This document shows, piece by piece, positions 16,501 to 30,213 of a DNA stretch of 64,000 bases (position 1 is its first letter; each line of letters opens with the position of its first letter). The notes beneath the pieces are model-generated. The model was not told the DNA's origin. It did no database searches and worked only from the letters and a program-made list of their open reading frames with translations. The stretch comes from Balanoglossus misakiensis (taxonomy: Eukaryota; Hemichordata), in contig CM082587.2 in the NCBI GenBank assembly GCA_040954595.2, positions 4,154,001 through 4,218,000 on the forward strand, written 5' to 3'. A program made the position numbers and the translations under genes.

Positions 16501-17958
16501 TGTTGCAATGGTCTTCAAGTACATTATCAAGGGCTTTGACGCTGTCAAGGAAGCGTACAAAATTGATGACATCACTGATGATGCCCTCAAGCAGACCATG
16601 AGGTTCCTAGAAGCGGTGGAAGACATGAAGAACACTGGAGACGAAAGCCGCGCTATTCACCTGATTGAGGAGTTCAACCTCGTGAGAGAGCACATCCCAA
16701 CCAACCGATTGAAATCTAGGAATGTAAGTTTTTCAGCGGAAAAAAAAGTGTAAATAGTCGACCGTTTGACCATTGTTGTGCATCACCATTCAGGGGTCGA
16801 GGTTTCTGCAGTCACGGTGTCTTTCTTTGAACGTTTCCAGATCTGGAAGGCCTTGCTGAGACAGATGCCCATGACCGCCATGATCCGGAACCTCGGCAAG
16901 ATGACGTCCGCCGGCGTACTGATGCCGGAGAGCGACGAAGTGAAGCTGATCTGCGAGAAGCTGCGCGACGAGACTCGGCTGCAGAAAGCCTACATCCACC
17001 CGTTCAACGTGCTGTTGGCCATGAGGACGTACCAGTCGGGGCAGGGCGATAAGGGCAAGCTGAAGTGGATGGCCAATGAGAGCATCGTCGACGCCCTAGA
17101 ATTTGCATTTTATGCATCTTTTAAGGTAAGAGCAACAACCAGAGAATAAACTGGCTTTCACCACAGTTTTACTGCAGAGATGCTCAATTGATAGCTGGCT
17201 GCAATGGATTTTATCAGTGAATATATTCCTCTCTTTTTTCTTCAGAATGTTGAGCCCACTGGTAAACGTTATCTTCTGGCTTTGGATGTGAGTGGCTCAA
17301 TGTCGTACGGCAGTGTCAACGGCGCCAAAAGCATCACTGCTGCGCTGGCAGCCGCCGCCATGTTGATGGTCACGGCCAGGACAGAACCCAAGGAAAATTA
17401 CGACATCCTGGCCTTCTCTGATAAGCTGGTCCCTATGCCGATCAGTGCGTCCATGAAGTTAGATACCGTCTGTCAGACTGCTGTTGACGTAAGCATCCCA
17501 TTTATGCAATGTAGTGTACATGTACAAGATATATTCCACGGTTCTTATCTGTTGGGGAAATTACCAAAGGCCAGTGCATACTGCCATCACATAGCTGTTT
17601 GTCCATCTTTGGATTTCATAAACACTTAACGGAATTTTCCGATATTTACTTTTGACAGATCGCCATGGGAGCGACAGACTGCGCCCAACCAATGCTGTGG
17701 GCCACCGAGAACAAGAAACCGGTGGACGTCTTCATCATATACACTGACTGTGAGACCTGGGCAGGTGCAATCCACCCAGCACAGGCACTCAAGCAGTACC
17801 GCAAGGCCATGGACATCGAGGCAAAGCTGATTGTCTGCGCCATGACCTCCACGGGATTCACTCTGGCAGAGCCCAACGATGCCGGAATGTTGGACATTGC
17901 CGGATTCGACTCCGAAGCGCCGCAGATCATCCGGAGCTTTGCACTGGATCACTTCTGA
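13514..17958 (+). CDS. RO60: Ro60 (SS-A/Ro), Y-RNA binding protein with TROVE and vWFA domains
   Basis: A ring-shaped RNA-binding protein that binds Y RNAs and misfolded small RNAs for quality control (family knowledge). Exons: 13514-14102, 16500-16723, 16841-17125, 17246-17488, 17659-17958. The total is 1641 nt, giving 546 residues against about 538 in human. Residues 1-365 are the HEAT-like TROVE module, with [20 protein letters not shown] near the start. Residues 367-546 are a von Willebrand A domain. Its metal site looks intact: D380-x-S382-x-S384 in LDVSGSMS, T453 in GATD, and the aspartate of YTDCETWAG. The first ATG with an upstream stop was chosen. Intron 1 is 2.4 kb; the others are 100-170 bases. 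AATAAA signals lie at about 19605 and 19693. No Y-RNA gene was recognised nearby. Confidence 0.98.
14103..16499 (+). other. RO60 intron 1
   Basis: A 2.4 kb intron between a GTAAGT donor and a TCTCCCTAG acceptor. No nested gene, RNA gene or recognisable mobile element was seen on either strand. Confidence 0.7.
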
Positions 17959-20900
17959 GACCAGAGAAAGGAATTATTAGCGGCCGGCGTGAGGCGTGGT
18001 AGTTTTGTAGAAATTCACCGTGTGTTACTAACACTTAGGAGGGGCTTTTTAAACCTTCAAAAGTTGCAGTTTTCTCTGGACAGGAACTCTAACAGCAAAT
18101 TGTTAGGCAGGAAATGTTTTTCTCTTTCAATCATCGATTTCTAGTTCTGGCTTTGTTAAAAATACCCCCCAAGGGGGCCTTATATACTGAGGTTATTGTA
18201 GTGCATCATCATGTATTGGAATGATATGTGTCTGTTTTCAACATTCTCCTGATGACAACCAGAGAATGAAAGCTCTGGTAATTTTTATCTTGAATTAAAG
18301 TTTCACTGTCTTTTGGTCATCACAAAAAAAGACTTCATAAAATAATGTGGGCGTGAACTTTTTGCAGTTGTCTGGGAGAAAAGATTTCGATTAATTTATT
18401 TATAGTAGCATGCAAATCAGTACGTTCAATAACAACACGTTATTTCGATGACATTTGAAGTTTCTGTCCTGAGTAACATTTTTGATAGATTTCTCTTAGC
18501 TGTATCATAGAAACTTAAAATTTATGTGTGTCACATGTGTCTCGAAAGTTTTTCAGAGAAATGTTGATTCACAACTTCCTTAATCTAACACCACTTCAGA
18601 AAACAATCAATTAAACGTCATAATTCAGTAATTTTCAATTTTTCTGCTTGAGAGAATTTATTTTACTCAGCAACTGCTGTATGTACGTTTTAGGAAATAT
18701 TAGCATCTTTTAAGTTAATGTAAAACTTTGAAATTATTTTGGCTTGACTTTTGTAGTTTGGGGTACCTTAAGGTTGAATTTTTTGTCTCGCATGTACATT
18801 TTCTGCAAAATTTATTTTCTGATTCTTAAATTCATTTACAGCTCTGTATTTTTTCTTTTCTTTTATCAGGGAGGTAAGGCATTTTTTAAAACTTAATTTC
18901 TATGTTTTTGTGATTTTTTTCTAGTATTTCCTTTCATGGTATAGGATAGTGATGCTAATGTTAAGAAACATGTAAATGTAATATACTGTAGAAACTAAGG
19001 TTTGAAGCGAATGGTTAATGCATAGGGATTTACCTGATGAACACAGCTGCATGTTCCAAGCATGTGCTCCAATCATGTAGTTACAGATGTTTTGTGGATA
19101 AATGAATTTACCAGAGACAAGCATTAACCTTGAATCATTTTCCAGTAGGATTTTTTTAGGTGAAATTCTGTCAATAGCAATATGGACAATATCATTTTAT
19201 TGTTAATACACATGAATAGATAATAAAAACCTACGCTATATAAGCTGTCTATCTTGCTGTTAGTTTGTCTATTATTTATCCTTGGATAGCCTGGATGAGC
19301 ATCAGATTCAGATTTGTGTTCAATTCCCTGATCACTGCTACACAAATTATAACATCAGCTGCATCAGGTCTGACTGCTTTTTAAGATCTCCCAAGTTCAT
19401 GAACTATTCCTAGATGAATGTGGATTTAATCATTAGTCCGTTGAGGGCGCTTTGGGTCCCTGAGTGATGGAGTTTGCAGTGCCAATTTGCTGGGCTGAAC
19501 TTTTCAGTCTAACATCATGCCACAGAAAAATGGTACACGTTGTGCTTTGGAATCAGGTGCAACACAGACACCAATGACACTTTTTACATGCATAAATTAA
19601 CGCGAATAAAGACTCGTTTCGTCCTATTCAGTCATAAATCTTATTTTAATAAAACTGCCTGCAAAGTCATCATCATGTCTGTCGTAACAGAATTTTGTCA
19701 ATAAAATGAATTAAAAAAACAAACGAGTCAAAGAAACGAAAATTACATAAACTACACCACCACAATCAGTGTTCTCTCCCGGATATGTTCGACGGTTAAA
19801 AATTGTACAGCTGTAAATTCTGCCATAACCCACTGGAATAATCATATAGTCACGTATCATGGCAGAGCTATTACCAGTAAAAGGGTAAAAAGTCATCCTA
19901 AATATATTTTCTGCATACAATGCTCAGTGTTGGGTTCTGTTTGACAAGCAACTTTCTCGTTCCATAGGTGATATTAATTGTGACAAATTTAACCTCCAAA
20001 GATGTGGCTCTTTGCTCAATTTGCGATCAAGTATCAGCCACTTGTGGCACCAAACTGAGTATTGTAGGCCAAGTCAAGCTATCTGCTTAATACATGATGT
20101 GTACCGGGTACTTGTTGGCGTAATTCAATGCACGACACGTTATAAACTGTAGATGCTTGCTGGAATGGGGAAGGTGCTGGGCTGTAGTACTTTCCACTGT
20201 GCCAATTATTCCTAGCACCAACGGCGCGCGGTGATCAGAGGGTAAAATGCAGCTGTACAAGACAAGAACCATTATTGTAGACACAATCATCCCACATTCA
20301 GTGTTGGATTGCAAAAAAGCAAGGGATACGTTCCCTAATATGCAGAAGTATAATACACCAACTAAAATTGAACTTTTTAAAAATAGTTACATATGTACTG
20401 TGTTCTGAACGTCAGTCTTTGGAAGATGTACTAGTATTGCATTATTTCACAGACACAGGGACTAGCCATCACAGTGTTTGAATATGTCATGTTGGTATGG
20501 GCACTGGGATGGTTGGAGAGAAACTCAGGGGTTGGGGGATTACTGTGCACACGAGATACGAGAGGTAAATCTCCAAAATCCACGGCAGTGGTTGACTTTT
20601 GATCTGAAGTGACCACAAATACGAAATGTAAATGTACGACCGACAGGCAACAAAGCACCATAGTGTCACTTCCATTTAGCGGCAGTTGCACATCTCCTAC
20701 GCACGGGGAAAAAGTCGAGGTACGTTTTCGTCGTGTCTGATTCATCGCGCAGAGGAAATTCTTACACTGCCGAATACAACTGGCTGACAAAATGCTGCAC
20801 TTTGCAAGTACTAAGAACGTAAGCCTTGTGGTGGCTGTATGCACACACTCTGCAGCGCTGCAAACCATAGCCTCTTGGCATTCAGAAATTACCCACAATG

Positions 20901-21739
20901 CAGTGCTAAAATGGCAGAGACACTCCATATTGAAATCTTGATTTAGTGGTCATAGTCTGTTAACTATTTTAGCTTGCGACAAAGCCATGCTCGTGAGTAC
21001 AGCCCCATCCACTCCGGAAAAACAAACTATTTACATGTATTACAATAAACGAACAGGTAAGGCTTCCTAGGTACATGAAGCTAGAAGAAGAAAACTAGCA
21101 CTATCAGGTTACCCCCCCCCCCCCCCTTTCAGTTGGTTATTTGAAGAAAAATTATTTGATGACAGGGTTGACTTGTTTAAGGTCACTTGGGACATACACA
21201 GACAACTTAGAATCAATCACAACATTTACGTCAAAAACAAGAAAAACAGTACACTGTAGTGTTTTATGAAAATTAAAAAAAATCAACTGAATGTGTGTGT
21301 GTGTGAAGATGTATATGCAAGACAGACTAAGAGGAACTTAAAAGTCCACTGTCTGTAACTTTTGTTATTTTCTGTTATTTTTTCAGCATTGTTTGTTGTG
21401 CATCAACCGTGGTTTCTTATTCGGTTCCCTAAGGCATTAATAATGGCGTTGTGTTAATCTTCGCAACATAGCCCACGTGTGCAGAATTAACTTAGTTTCT
21501 GATATAAAAAAAACTGTATCAAAGTCCAGACTTAAATGCATCGTCAACAGTAACAGTGACCAGTACATATACACGACTTGTTGACAAGCAGATAACTGGA
21601 CATGATGGCATACAATAGGGAAGTTTTATACATAAAACAAAAATACCGAGAAAAAAAACAGCCAGAAGTTACAGACGGTGGCCATTTAAGCAGAATGGCG
21701 CGCACACACCCTGAGAGTGAACACTGATAAGACCTCCAC
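17959..21739. other. Convergent 3' regions of RO60 and PPP6C
   Basis: RO60 runs in from the left and PPP6C from the right, so this AT-rich 3.8 kb should hold both 3' UTRs. Candidate RO60 poly(A) signals are an AATTAAAG variant near 18294 and AATAAA at 19605 and 19693. A C homopolymer lies at about 21113-21126. A 165-codon minus-strand reading frame at 20431-20928 has no recognisable domain and is treated as chance. Confidence 0.5.
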
Positions 21740-23805
21740 CTATAAGAAATACGGCGTAGTGTTACGCGATGGGATGACGCGCTCGTGGTCGGGAACGGCC
21801 CGGAAGAGCTTGGCCTCCTTCGTGTCGACGTCCCGGAATGCTAGAATCGAGGCTATGTTGCCGCACCTGTAGCAGTAGTTGGGTGCCGACCAGACGGTGA
21901 CTAGTTTCTCGTCGAACATGTACTTGTAGCCCTCGTGGACCAGCTGGTGAGCCCTGCATATAAGCTTGAGATTGTTGATATTCACAAACTGCCGTAGGTG
22001 CAGAGAAAGAGAGGGAATAAATAAATAAATTAGAGTGAGAAAAGTGAACAGACAAATCACGAACACTGGCACGGAAGAGATCAATGACTGGGATCAACTG
22101 TCATCCTTTTGTTTCTAGACTTCCTTCTTTTTCACAGATTTGTAATTTTTTGTGCAATGACAACAGGTTATAAGAACATCCAGACCTACCTCTGCGGTAA
22201 CCTTTGGCCCAAACAACCAGCCCGCTCCCCTGGGACTGATCGCCCATGTGTCAACGTCTTCCGGATCAGACCACACTAAATCGCAAAACGCTCCTTTATG
22301 CGGGATTTCTTGATTCCTTTCTATCGTCCGGATTTGATCCAGAGTTTTCACGTCCGGAGACAAGCCTCCATGTACGCAGAGAACCTGGCCGTCTATAATC
22401 TGTAGGCGAGGGGGGATTTAAGAAAAAAAAATTCAATTGTCAGGTCCAAATTTGTTGAGTCTGACTGAAATCCCACCATCAGTAGCATCAGTCTTTTGGG
22501 ATCATCATAATATGTTGTAGTTAAAACTACAAAAAAATAATTATAAATACTTACAGCTGCAACTGTGAGAAGATCAAACACTTTACAACAGTACCGCCAC
22601 GCATTGGCATTTCCGTATTTGGTTTGGCATTCATCTGAAAATCAGAACACAGGGCATGAGTACAATGCAGGTGGCAGCCATATTGGATTACTTCGCACAG
22701 CACGTGTATGTGCAAACTGTTTTGGTTTGCTCAGAAACCAAAACATGGCAAAACAGGTATGACAAGGATTGGTATAGGACACTCACCGTAAAAACCATAA
22801 ACTTGCGTAATCTGCCTGCTTTCGTGGTTACCTCTGAGTAACGTGATCTTGTCGGGCCATTTTGCTTTCAATGTCAACAACCTTGTAAATGTCTCTAAAC
22901 TGAAATAGCCTCTGTCTACAAAATCGCCCTGAAAGAGACGGAGATCACATGGTTATCATGTGACAGTGTGTATGTCTAGTTACATGTCTTTGTGAAATGC
23001 ACTGCAGTGAACACCTCTATCAATCAGTCTCAATGAGAGTGCACATAAGAATGGTGCGGGTCATCGGCAAGTGAAAGGTATTCAGGCTTTTACCAACCAC
23101 ACACTGACAATGACAGTGTATTTATACATTCAACACTCTGTAACCTTCTTGCTGATCATGACGCCTGAGGTGGTACAAAAACAACCAGATTTTACATGAA
23201 ACAGTTGGCCTACCCACCATAAAGATATAATTGGTGTCAGGAACTTGTCCTCCAGTTCGGAATAATTCTTCAAGATCATAAAACTGGCCATGGATGTCCC
23301 CACAAACCGTGACCGGCGTTGATACAGGCTGAACATTTGATTCTTCTAGTAATAACTCACAAACATAGTCACATATTTTCTGAAAGTGAAATAGGTACAT
23401 GTATGTAGAAGTGACTATATAAAGCTGAACGTTGCTATGTGCGTCGGTCTTTACCGACGTGGAATGAACTAACATTACACATTTTATGTAAAACATATTG
23501 TGGGCCGTGGTGTTTAATTCGTGTCCGACTGTCGCAACAGGATGTAAGCACAAGAAATCCCCCCCCCCCCCCCATCACGTCAGTGTACACGAACTGCGAG
23601 ATAGACGCCACCATCTCCGAACCGGTAAACGTGCGTAACAGAACAACCCGTGACATTTGGCTACACTCTCAAACTCTAACGACCGACTTGCACGACTAAC
23701 TATGATGAACCACCCTTTCGTGCTTACCTTCAGGTCATTTTCGGGCAAATACTTGCATTGCAATGAAATTTCTATCCACTTGTCGAGACTAGACATTTCC
23801 GCCAT
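21740..23805 (-). CDS. PPP6C: Serine/threonine protein phosphatase 6 catalytic subunit
   Basis: Metal-dependent PPP-family phosphatase. PP6 acts with SAPS and ankyrin subunits, for example on Aurora A (family knowledge). Exons (minus): 23728-23805, 23218-23379, 22787-22928, 22555-22634, 22190-22399, 21740-21988. The total is 921 nt, giving 306 residues against 305 in human. Catalytic motifs are complete: GDIHG at 53-57, GDFVDRG at 81-87, GNHES at 113-117, then CVHGGLSPD and [11 protein letters not shown]. The tail ends TPYFL, as expected for PP6. [10 protein letters not shown] near the N-terminus and GWLFGPKVT separate it from PP4 and PP2A. The first of two nearby in-frame ATGs was chosen. 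Intron positions sit between rather than inside catalytic motifs. Confidence 0.98.
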
Positions 23806-25356
23806 TTTGAATTGTGTTGTTTAATCTGCGCTTGCGCGCCAGGTCAAAGGTTATAGTAACTTTTCAGTACTTCGTACCAGGTACCGTACCGGTAGTACTT
23901 GTATGATTTATCATCTTACAACTGCAGCTTGATGAAATTTTGCTAGCGTGTATACTAGTGTGTAAAATGGTCTCTTTTATAGCCATTGTTATTGTTGGCA
24001 AACTGGCAAATGAATTGCGATCCAGACTCGAATTCAATTTCCACCAAGAACTCATTTACAATACCCCAATAGGCCTACAGTACTGACTATTGTATAGGCT
24101 TAAAATAAATGTATAACGGGTATTTTATCATGCTTTAGGATTATTTATATGTAAGATACTGAGGTTTACAAAGTGAAGCATAAAACTGAAAGGGAGCCAA
24201 CAGTAAAAGCTAATGGAGCTGTGAATGGCACAAAACAGTGAAGCAAGTTCATTTCGGTTCGGTTCAGTATGAATCAATCGTTCGACAAGAAGCCACAAGC
24301 AGAAGGCCTACCAGGAGCTGGTGCCAGGACCTAAAGTGCCATCAGCCTCGGATGATTAAATGGGACCCAACTTTAGACATGGCCCACTTCATATTCTGGC
24401 TGATCGAGGAAGATGGGAGAGCGGTGGATTTTTTAAGCCTTGCTTTCCCCTAGAAAATTTTTATACACCTAAAAGTTAGTTTTCACACCTGCTGATCTTT
24501 TTTTCCACATACATGTACACCATACAAATTCAGGTCAGACGACCGCGTGACACAAACATTGGGGTTCTGACGCTATAAATAAATTATTGCGTATACCTAA
24601 AGGAATCCAGATATTGTATTACATGTAGTTGACTAATAACCGCGTCCAGCACCACATGATAACTAACCTGTTTTCAAAAGGTGGTTGACATTTTCACCTC
24701 GTCTGATATGGACTTAAAGGTCGCCAGCCAACTGTCAAGGACGTTTGTGATCTAGGTCCGTTGTGCTCCTTGGTATTAAAAGATAATGTGCCAACGAAGT
24801 TAGAAAGTACAGATAATCTCTAAAAGTGAAAGTCGAGTAAAAATGAGTTTTTATAATCGGCTGTTTTTGTCACTTTGGTGTCATTTTGTCCGCCTGTCTG
24901 TTTTTGCATAGAGTGTGAAACTGCTTGATATCGCAATTATCACCTGCCGCTGGCTAGAGTCTTCGACAAAGGTGCGCATATCGCGAACTATGTCCCAGTT
25001 TTGTGACACGTGCGAATCATTTTAGCAGCCGGATGACTTCATTATTGATCCACCTGATTTATATAGTGAAATTAATATGTCCGGGTAAACGACTTTATGT
25101 TCGTCTCCATAACACGAATAAAACATTACGCCATCGCTTGTCTATGTAACCAAGGGTCATCGGCGGTGACGAATTGTCACGTGTTAGCTGACGGCAATAT
25201 ATGAGACCCGTATCACAGGGCCTGGCATCCTGAAAGACATCCGCCTTCCAAACGGATCCTTGCTTTCTCAGGTATTTGATCAATGCGGACAGCGAATATA
25301 GGGTTTACTTTTATCCCTGCAGATCAAGCGAGCTACACCAGCATTTTGGCGTAGGG
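23806..25356. other. Divergent region between PPP6C and the FRRS1-like gene
   Basis: No supported gene. The 5' flank of PPP6C has an imperfect dyad of GTACC and AGTACT motifs at about 23861-23897. A 71-codon plus-strand reading frame at 24238-24453 matches nothing I know. The first exon of the FRRS1-like gene may have a 5' UTR beginning in 25100-25350. Confidence 0.5.
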
Positions 25357-26786
25357 ATGATGTCCACCCAACAGGCAAGCCGCCGACGCTTGGCCGGATT
25401 TTTTAAAACCTTTACTCTGCTAACGTTTATGTTGATAACAGATAATATAAACAAGGTGAGTTTTATTATGTTAAATAACACAGTCTTGTATTCTAAATAC
25501 GAATTTCACTGCGCCGTGATCAGGTATCCTAAAAAAATTTATGTTTATCTTGGATTCTCCACCAAGTCCAAAGGGCATGGGTTACTGTCAAACACCATCC
25601 GTGCCAATTTTCATGTAAATGACACTGGTTTTGAATTTGGCCGATTTCGGCCGATTTCACCTTAATGAACCAATTCGCTTGCTGCACCCAACAGCAATAA
25701 TTAATTCTCTTCACAGACAGCTCAGATTTCTCAGCAAGTATTCATAAGGATTACCAAAGTTGAACTCTCATTGGATTCTTATGGAAGCAGGTGGCAAATC
25801 ATATATTTATTTCAGACATCAGGTTGAACGAAACCCTGTTATATATAACGCGAGTTGTGCCATAAAATCTTCCCTGTGCGTTCACGATTTATTTCGAACT
25901 GTGTAATGCAACTGTTTTCTTTTCTAGGCCGAGTCTCTTGTTACTAGCGATGGCTGCGGCGACACGAAGGGCTGCTTTCAGTACCCGGCGGACTGCGATA
26001 CTTCAACATGTGAGGTGCTGATCACCTGGGAAAGAAACGGCACCACAACCAACTTCGGTCTTTCGGGGAAAATCGACAGCAGCGAGCATTACGTGTCTTT
26101 TGCCTTTTCGTACGACGATCACATGGTTCGTATTAAAAGTGACATCATCATATCTTACAATTTACCGTGTTCCATGAATCACAGGCACAGAGATATCCCA
26201 AACTCGCAACTGGACAAAGTTGGCATCTTTTGACACCAGATTTTGTGTCTTGTGACACTTGGTAGATTTTTGCCTTTAACATACATGAACACGTCCGAAA
26301 CCAACTGCGTTTTTTTTTGTTATCCATCTGCTTTTAGGGTGCGGATGACGTGTGGGCATGTCTTGCCTTAAGCAACGGCGACATTGTTTTGGACCATTCC
26401 AATAACGTTGGCGAGGAGAACAATCAGTTGGATACGGTAAGCCTATGTTTTCACGGCTTGTGGGGATTGGGGTTAATTGACAGTGGTGGTTGTGGTGGTG
26501 ACAATGGTGGTGGTGATGGTGATCAAATGATGACCTAATTAATTTAAACACACCTGTTCACCACGAAGTCATTTATAAAAATTAATAATCATTTGTCTTC
26601 TTTCATAGACTGGGGCTTCGAATTTTGAGTCATCCTCGGTCGACGGCAAGATGGAATGTACATTTACCCGCCTAAACAAGATAGAAGGGATGGAAAGTAC
26701 CTTCTTTGATCTCGATGCACAAGCGTATTACCTTTTGGAAGCGAGAGGCCCAAGATCTGGCGGTGAGAAATGTTTTGTCGAATTTG

Positions 26787-26831
<45 letters not shown>

Positions 26832-29318
26832 GACTGACTGACTGACTGACTGACTGTCTCAACATCCCTAATTGTACTCTGAATATCCTCTTGCATTATT
26901 TTCAGTCAAACTGGGCGAACACGCCAGGAGTCCGCTTGCGTCTGATGGTCTCATCGATTTCGCTGACGTCACTATTTCCAGTGGCAGTTCGGGGGGATCG
27001 ACTTCGTACAAAGTGCACGGTAGGTGATCATTCAAACCACGTGGCCAAATATTCAGCCAAATTTAAGCGCACATTGTAGTGCGGTTCTCGAAAAACCAAA
27101 GCGGATTTGGTCTATTTTGAGATGATATTGAGATCTGGAAAAAACAACCACGCCTGAAAACTATACTTTACATGTTTTGTCCATAGCAATCTTTATGCTC
27201 ATTGGATGGTTAGGATGTGCCAGTGTCGCCATAGTGTTGGCGCGTTATTACAAACCGATGTGGTCAGACAAGACCCATTTCGGCCAGAAAGTGTGGTTTA
27301 CGGTACGTGGGTAACTACAAATCTCACGATTTTTTTTTCGAAAATACATGTATGTGTGGATCTATTGTGTGGATCTTTTGTGGATTTCCAATGTGGAGAC
27401 CGAAACACTGATATGAATAATGATTTTTTTTTTCTTATTGTTTCCCCTTTTTTCTCCATAGTGGCATCGGGGTCTCATGGTCGCCAATACAGTGTGCTTT
27501 TGCATCGCCTTCGTGCTTATATTCATTGCTGTCAGTGGTTGGGTGCCCTATGACAGTACCAATGATGTAAGCCTATTCATGTACTAGCTCCAGTACAGAA
27601 CGTAATGAGTGAAATATCATGGTTTCAGTGTTAATTGTCCCTGTATTGATATAAATTGGTTTTCTTAAAAATCTGTATGAAATAATTATCCTTTTCCTGG
27701 TCATAACAGACAATATTTGTTCACGCTACTATTGGATGCATCGTCGTAGCACTTGGAATTATCAACCCAATCATGGCTATTTTCCGACCACCTCCGAAGT
27801 CGGATAAGTAAGTGAGACTATCTGTCTCTCTTTCTCTTTTTTCTTTGTGTTTTTATCAGACTAGAGTGATCCTCTCTCTTCTTTCTGAGTGTGTCGTCAT
27901 CAGATTGTTATTTGTCGATATTCTTCCACAATCAAGCTATACATTCTTTTTTCTCTATTAATTAACTCAAACTACATCTTTTTCGGCAGTCGCCCTCTGT
28001 TTAACTGGTCGCACTGGGCTATTGGCACATCGTCCTATCTTTTGGCAGGTAGGTACACCATGGAGTATACTTTTTAATCAAAATCAAAACTCTGCCACGC
28101 TGAATGTGGTATCAAGAGTAACATCCCGTTCTCCGCCATTGATTAATCCAGTCACCATCTCTCTCTCTCTCTGCAGTTGTGAACATATTCCTCGGGATGG
28201 ACGTCTTCGAGATGCCGGCGTATTCACTTTGGATACTCGCTGCCTGGTTGGGATTTCACTTCCTCTTCGAAATCTTCCTGGAAACGTTAAACTGTATGTA
28301 CGACCAGTCAGGTAGGTGAACATTTGCGGTTATTTTTTTCTCGTTTTGTGACTAATTGGTCCCTTGGTTTGCCGGAAGTTAATTGATTGAAAGACAGCAA
28401 TTAAGCTTTGTGCATTTTTTTCAGATGCCTTTACATCATACAAAGTGTACAAGATCTTGAAGGAATCACCCTCGAGTAAGTATCAATGCTTGACCTACAA
28501 AGACATAAAGGACCCACGAATGTAGTCTGTCAGTCAACTAGCATATCGTGTTATTTTATTGGTGAGTGTTTAGAACACGTTTTGACCGTGCTTTTGCACA
28601 TGGTTAAACGACATTGACTTTTAAACACTGGCATGGAGCAAATCGGGTTCAATCTTTGTCAGGGGGCGTCACACTCATCCCAGACTCTGTAGCCAGACAA
28701 CAAGCGAATCCGCAATATTTTGAAATATAAAAACAAACTTGATATGTTTTCTACACTTTCAGGTAGTATGCGCAATGAAAAGGACAGAGGTAGGTACTCT
28801 GGCCGTCATATACATATCAAACTGCACGTTTAATTTTTTTTAATCGTTTCTGAAAAAAATATAACATATCCTAGTACCAAAGAGTTTGTCCGTTTTGCGC
28901 GGAGCAGTATAAACTTCGCCCTGACTATCGAACAGTATAATGATACAGTTTTCCATTTTAACATCACAGAACTGTCTCCAGAGATGGAAATTGGCGACTG
29001 TGCAACCGGTCCAACTCCAGCTGATCAGCAACTTGCTGTAAGTCACCTTTAAAACCACCTGTCGATTACAATATACAGCGCCCTCACTGCCACTTGCGAG
29101 CTATTCGTACGTTTTCCACAGCTACCCTCTCTGTGAAAGAACTTGTACCGTGGCTGTAGAACTGCTTTAAGAAACGTGTTACTATTCTGATTTTAATTAA
29201 TGGCAATTGTAATTTGCTTTTTCAGCTGGCCAATGTCAGATTCTATGCGCTGTGTACCTATCTGGTAGTGACTATCGGAATTCTAATTTATCTGGTGATT
29301 GAAGTCATCTTGCAGTAA
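25357..29318 (+). CDS. FRRS1: Ferric-chelate reductase 1-like protein (DOMON plus cytochrome b561)
   Basis: Predicted transmembrane electron carrier that moves electrons through two hemes to ferric iron (family knowledge). Exons: 25357-25455, 25928-26125, 26338-26436, 26609-26762, 26906-27019, 27187-27302, 27462-27566, 27710-27807, 27990-28048, 28177-28311, 28425-28475, 28763-28789, 28970-29037, 29226-29318. The total is 1416 nt, giving 471 residues. A hydrophobic leader is followed by a DOMON domain (about 35-190: CEVLITWERN, DVWACLALS). Then comes the b561 core with its four heme histidines, H262 (WHRGL), H300 (FVHATIG), H336 (FNWSHWAIG) and H375 (LGFHFLFE), and a last membrane segment at 445-468. 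No Reeler domain precedes the DOMON, unlike vertebrate FRRS1. Exon 12 has only 27 nt. The exon 2 donor is the weak GTTCGT. AATAAA lies at 29451. The paralogue within the FRRS1/DOMON-b561 family is uncertain. Confidence 0.9.
26788..26855. repeat. Compound tetranucleotide microsatellite (TCTG)n(ACTG)n
   Basis: About eleven TCTG units followed by about six ACTG units inside intron 4 of the FRRS1-like gene (intron 26763-26905). The repeat fills nearly half of the 143-base intron. Confidence 0.95.
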
Positions 29319-30213
29319 TGAGTACCAATATTCGAAAGTTTGGGCACATATTGTACGGTCTCGGTATTTAGATACCCAGCAATGTTCAACAGAAGTTAAC
29401 AGGAGGATTGTTTTGTTTGTGTTGTGAAAAAAGTATGTCAATTATACAGGAATAAAAGCTACAAGTACAACAAATTTTCTGTAAACTTATCCGTTACAAG
29501 TTTTGTGTGTTTTTGTACTGATTTTGTTGGCACGTTATTTCTCAATGATTATACAAAGATTACTAGGTGTTTTCAGTATTAATTAAAAGTTAATATTTTA
29601 TATATATTTCAATGCAGAACAATGTATATGTACTCACTGTTTGATGTGCGTGAGGCTAACATTGTTGTTACTACAACGTGGTTGCAAGTCATTATAGACT
29701 ATAGCCATTAGTTGCTTGGCGTTCTTGCGAGGTTAATAATGCAAGAATTGTATATTCTTTTTAATGTCTATGATTAAACTATTCAGTTGCTGATCAAGCT
29801 AAGTGGTAGAATTTATTTTCCGATGATATGTCAATACATTCAACTATAGCCCATGGCTAACACTTGTAAATATTTCTAGAGATCATTTCAGTGGTTTTGT
29901 ATTTTGTCTTGAAATTCTGGCATGAGAATCAAGTTTGAATTTTGTTAACAATATCCGAGGGAAGATCAATGGATTAATATCAGAGTTATTTGAGTTGCAG
30001 CTTCAATGAATACAAATCTAGAAGAGAAATGGCAGTTTGTTTGCTTGTTTGTGTCCAAACGCGCAAGTGTACTCGGGTAATATTTAACTACGCAAGTCAA
30101 GCAGAAGCTACGGCGCGGCAAACCTTCATTTTATGTAAATTTTCTTGGTAATTTTAGCAAATTATTTCGGTGTCGGAAACCTGCAAGGAAGATGATATTT
30201 CTAGCAACGTTCA
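29319..30213. other. Convergent 3' UTRs of the FRRS1-like gene and SARDH
   Basis: The FRRS1-like gene probably ends just after AATAAA at 29451-29456. On the minus strand an AATAAA (TTTATT at 29812-29817) could end SARDH. No coding sequence was seen. Confidence 0.55.

Noticed and set aside
20431-20928. 165-codon minus-strand reading frame between RO60 and PPP6C
   Set aside because: No domain, odd composition (many Cys, Thr and Ser), no splice context; fits a chance frame in 3' UTR DNA.
24238-24453. 71-codon plus-strand frame between PPP6C and the FRRS1-like gene
   Set aside because: No family match and no supporting signals; could be a decayed repeat but this cannot be shown.
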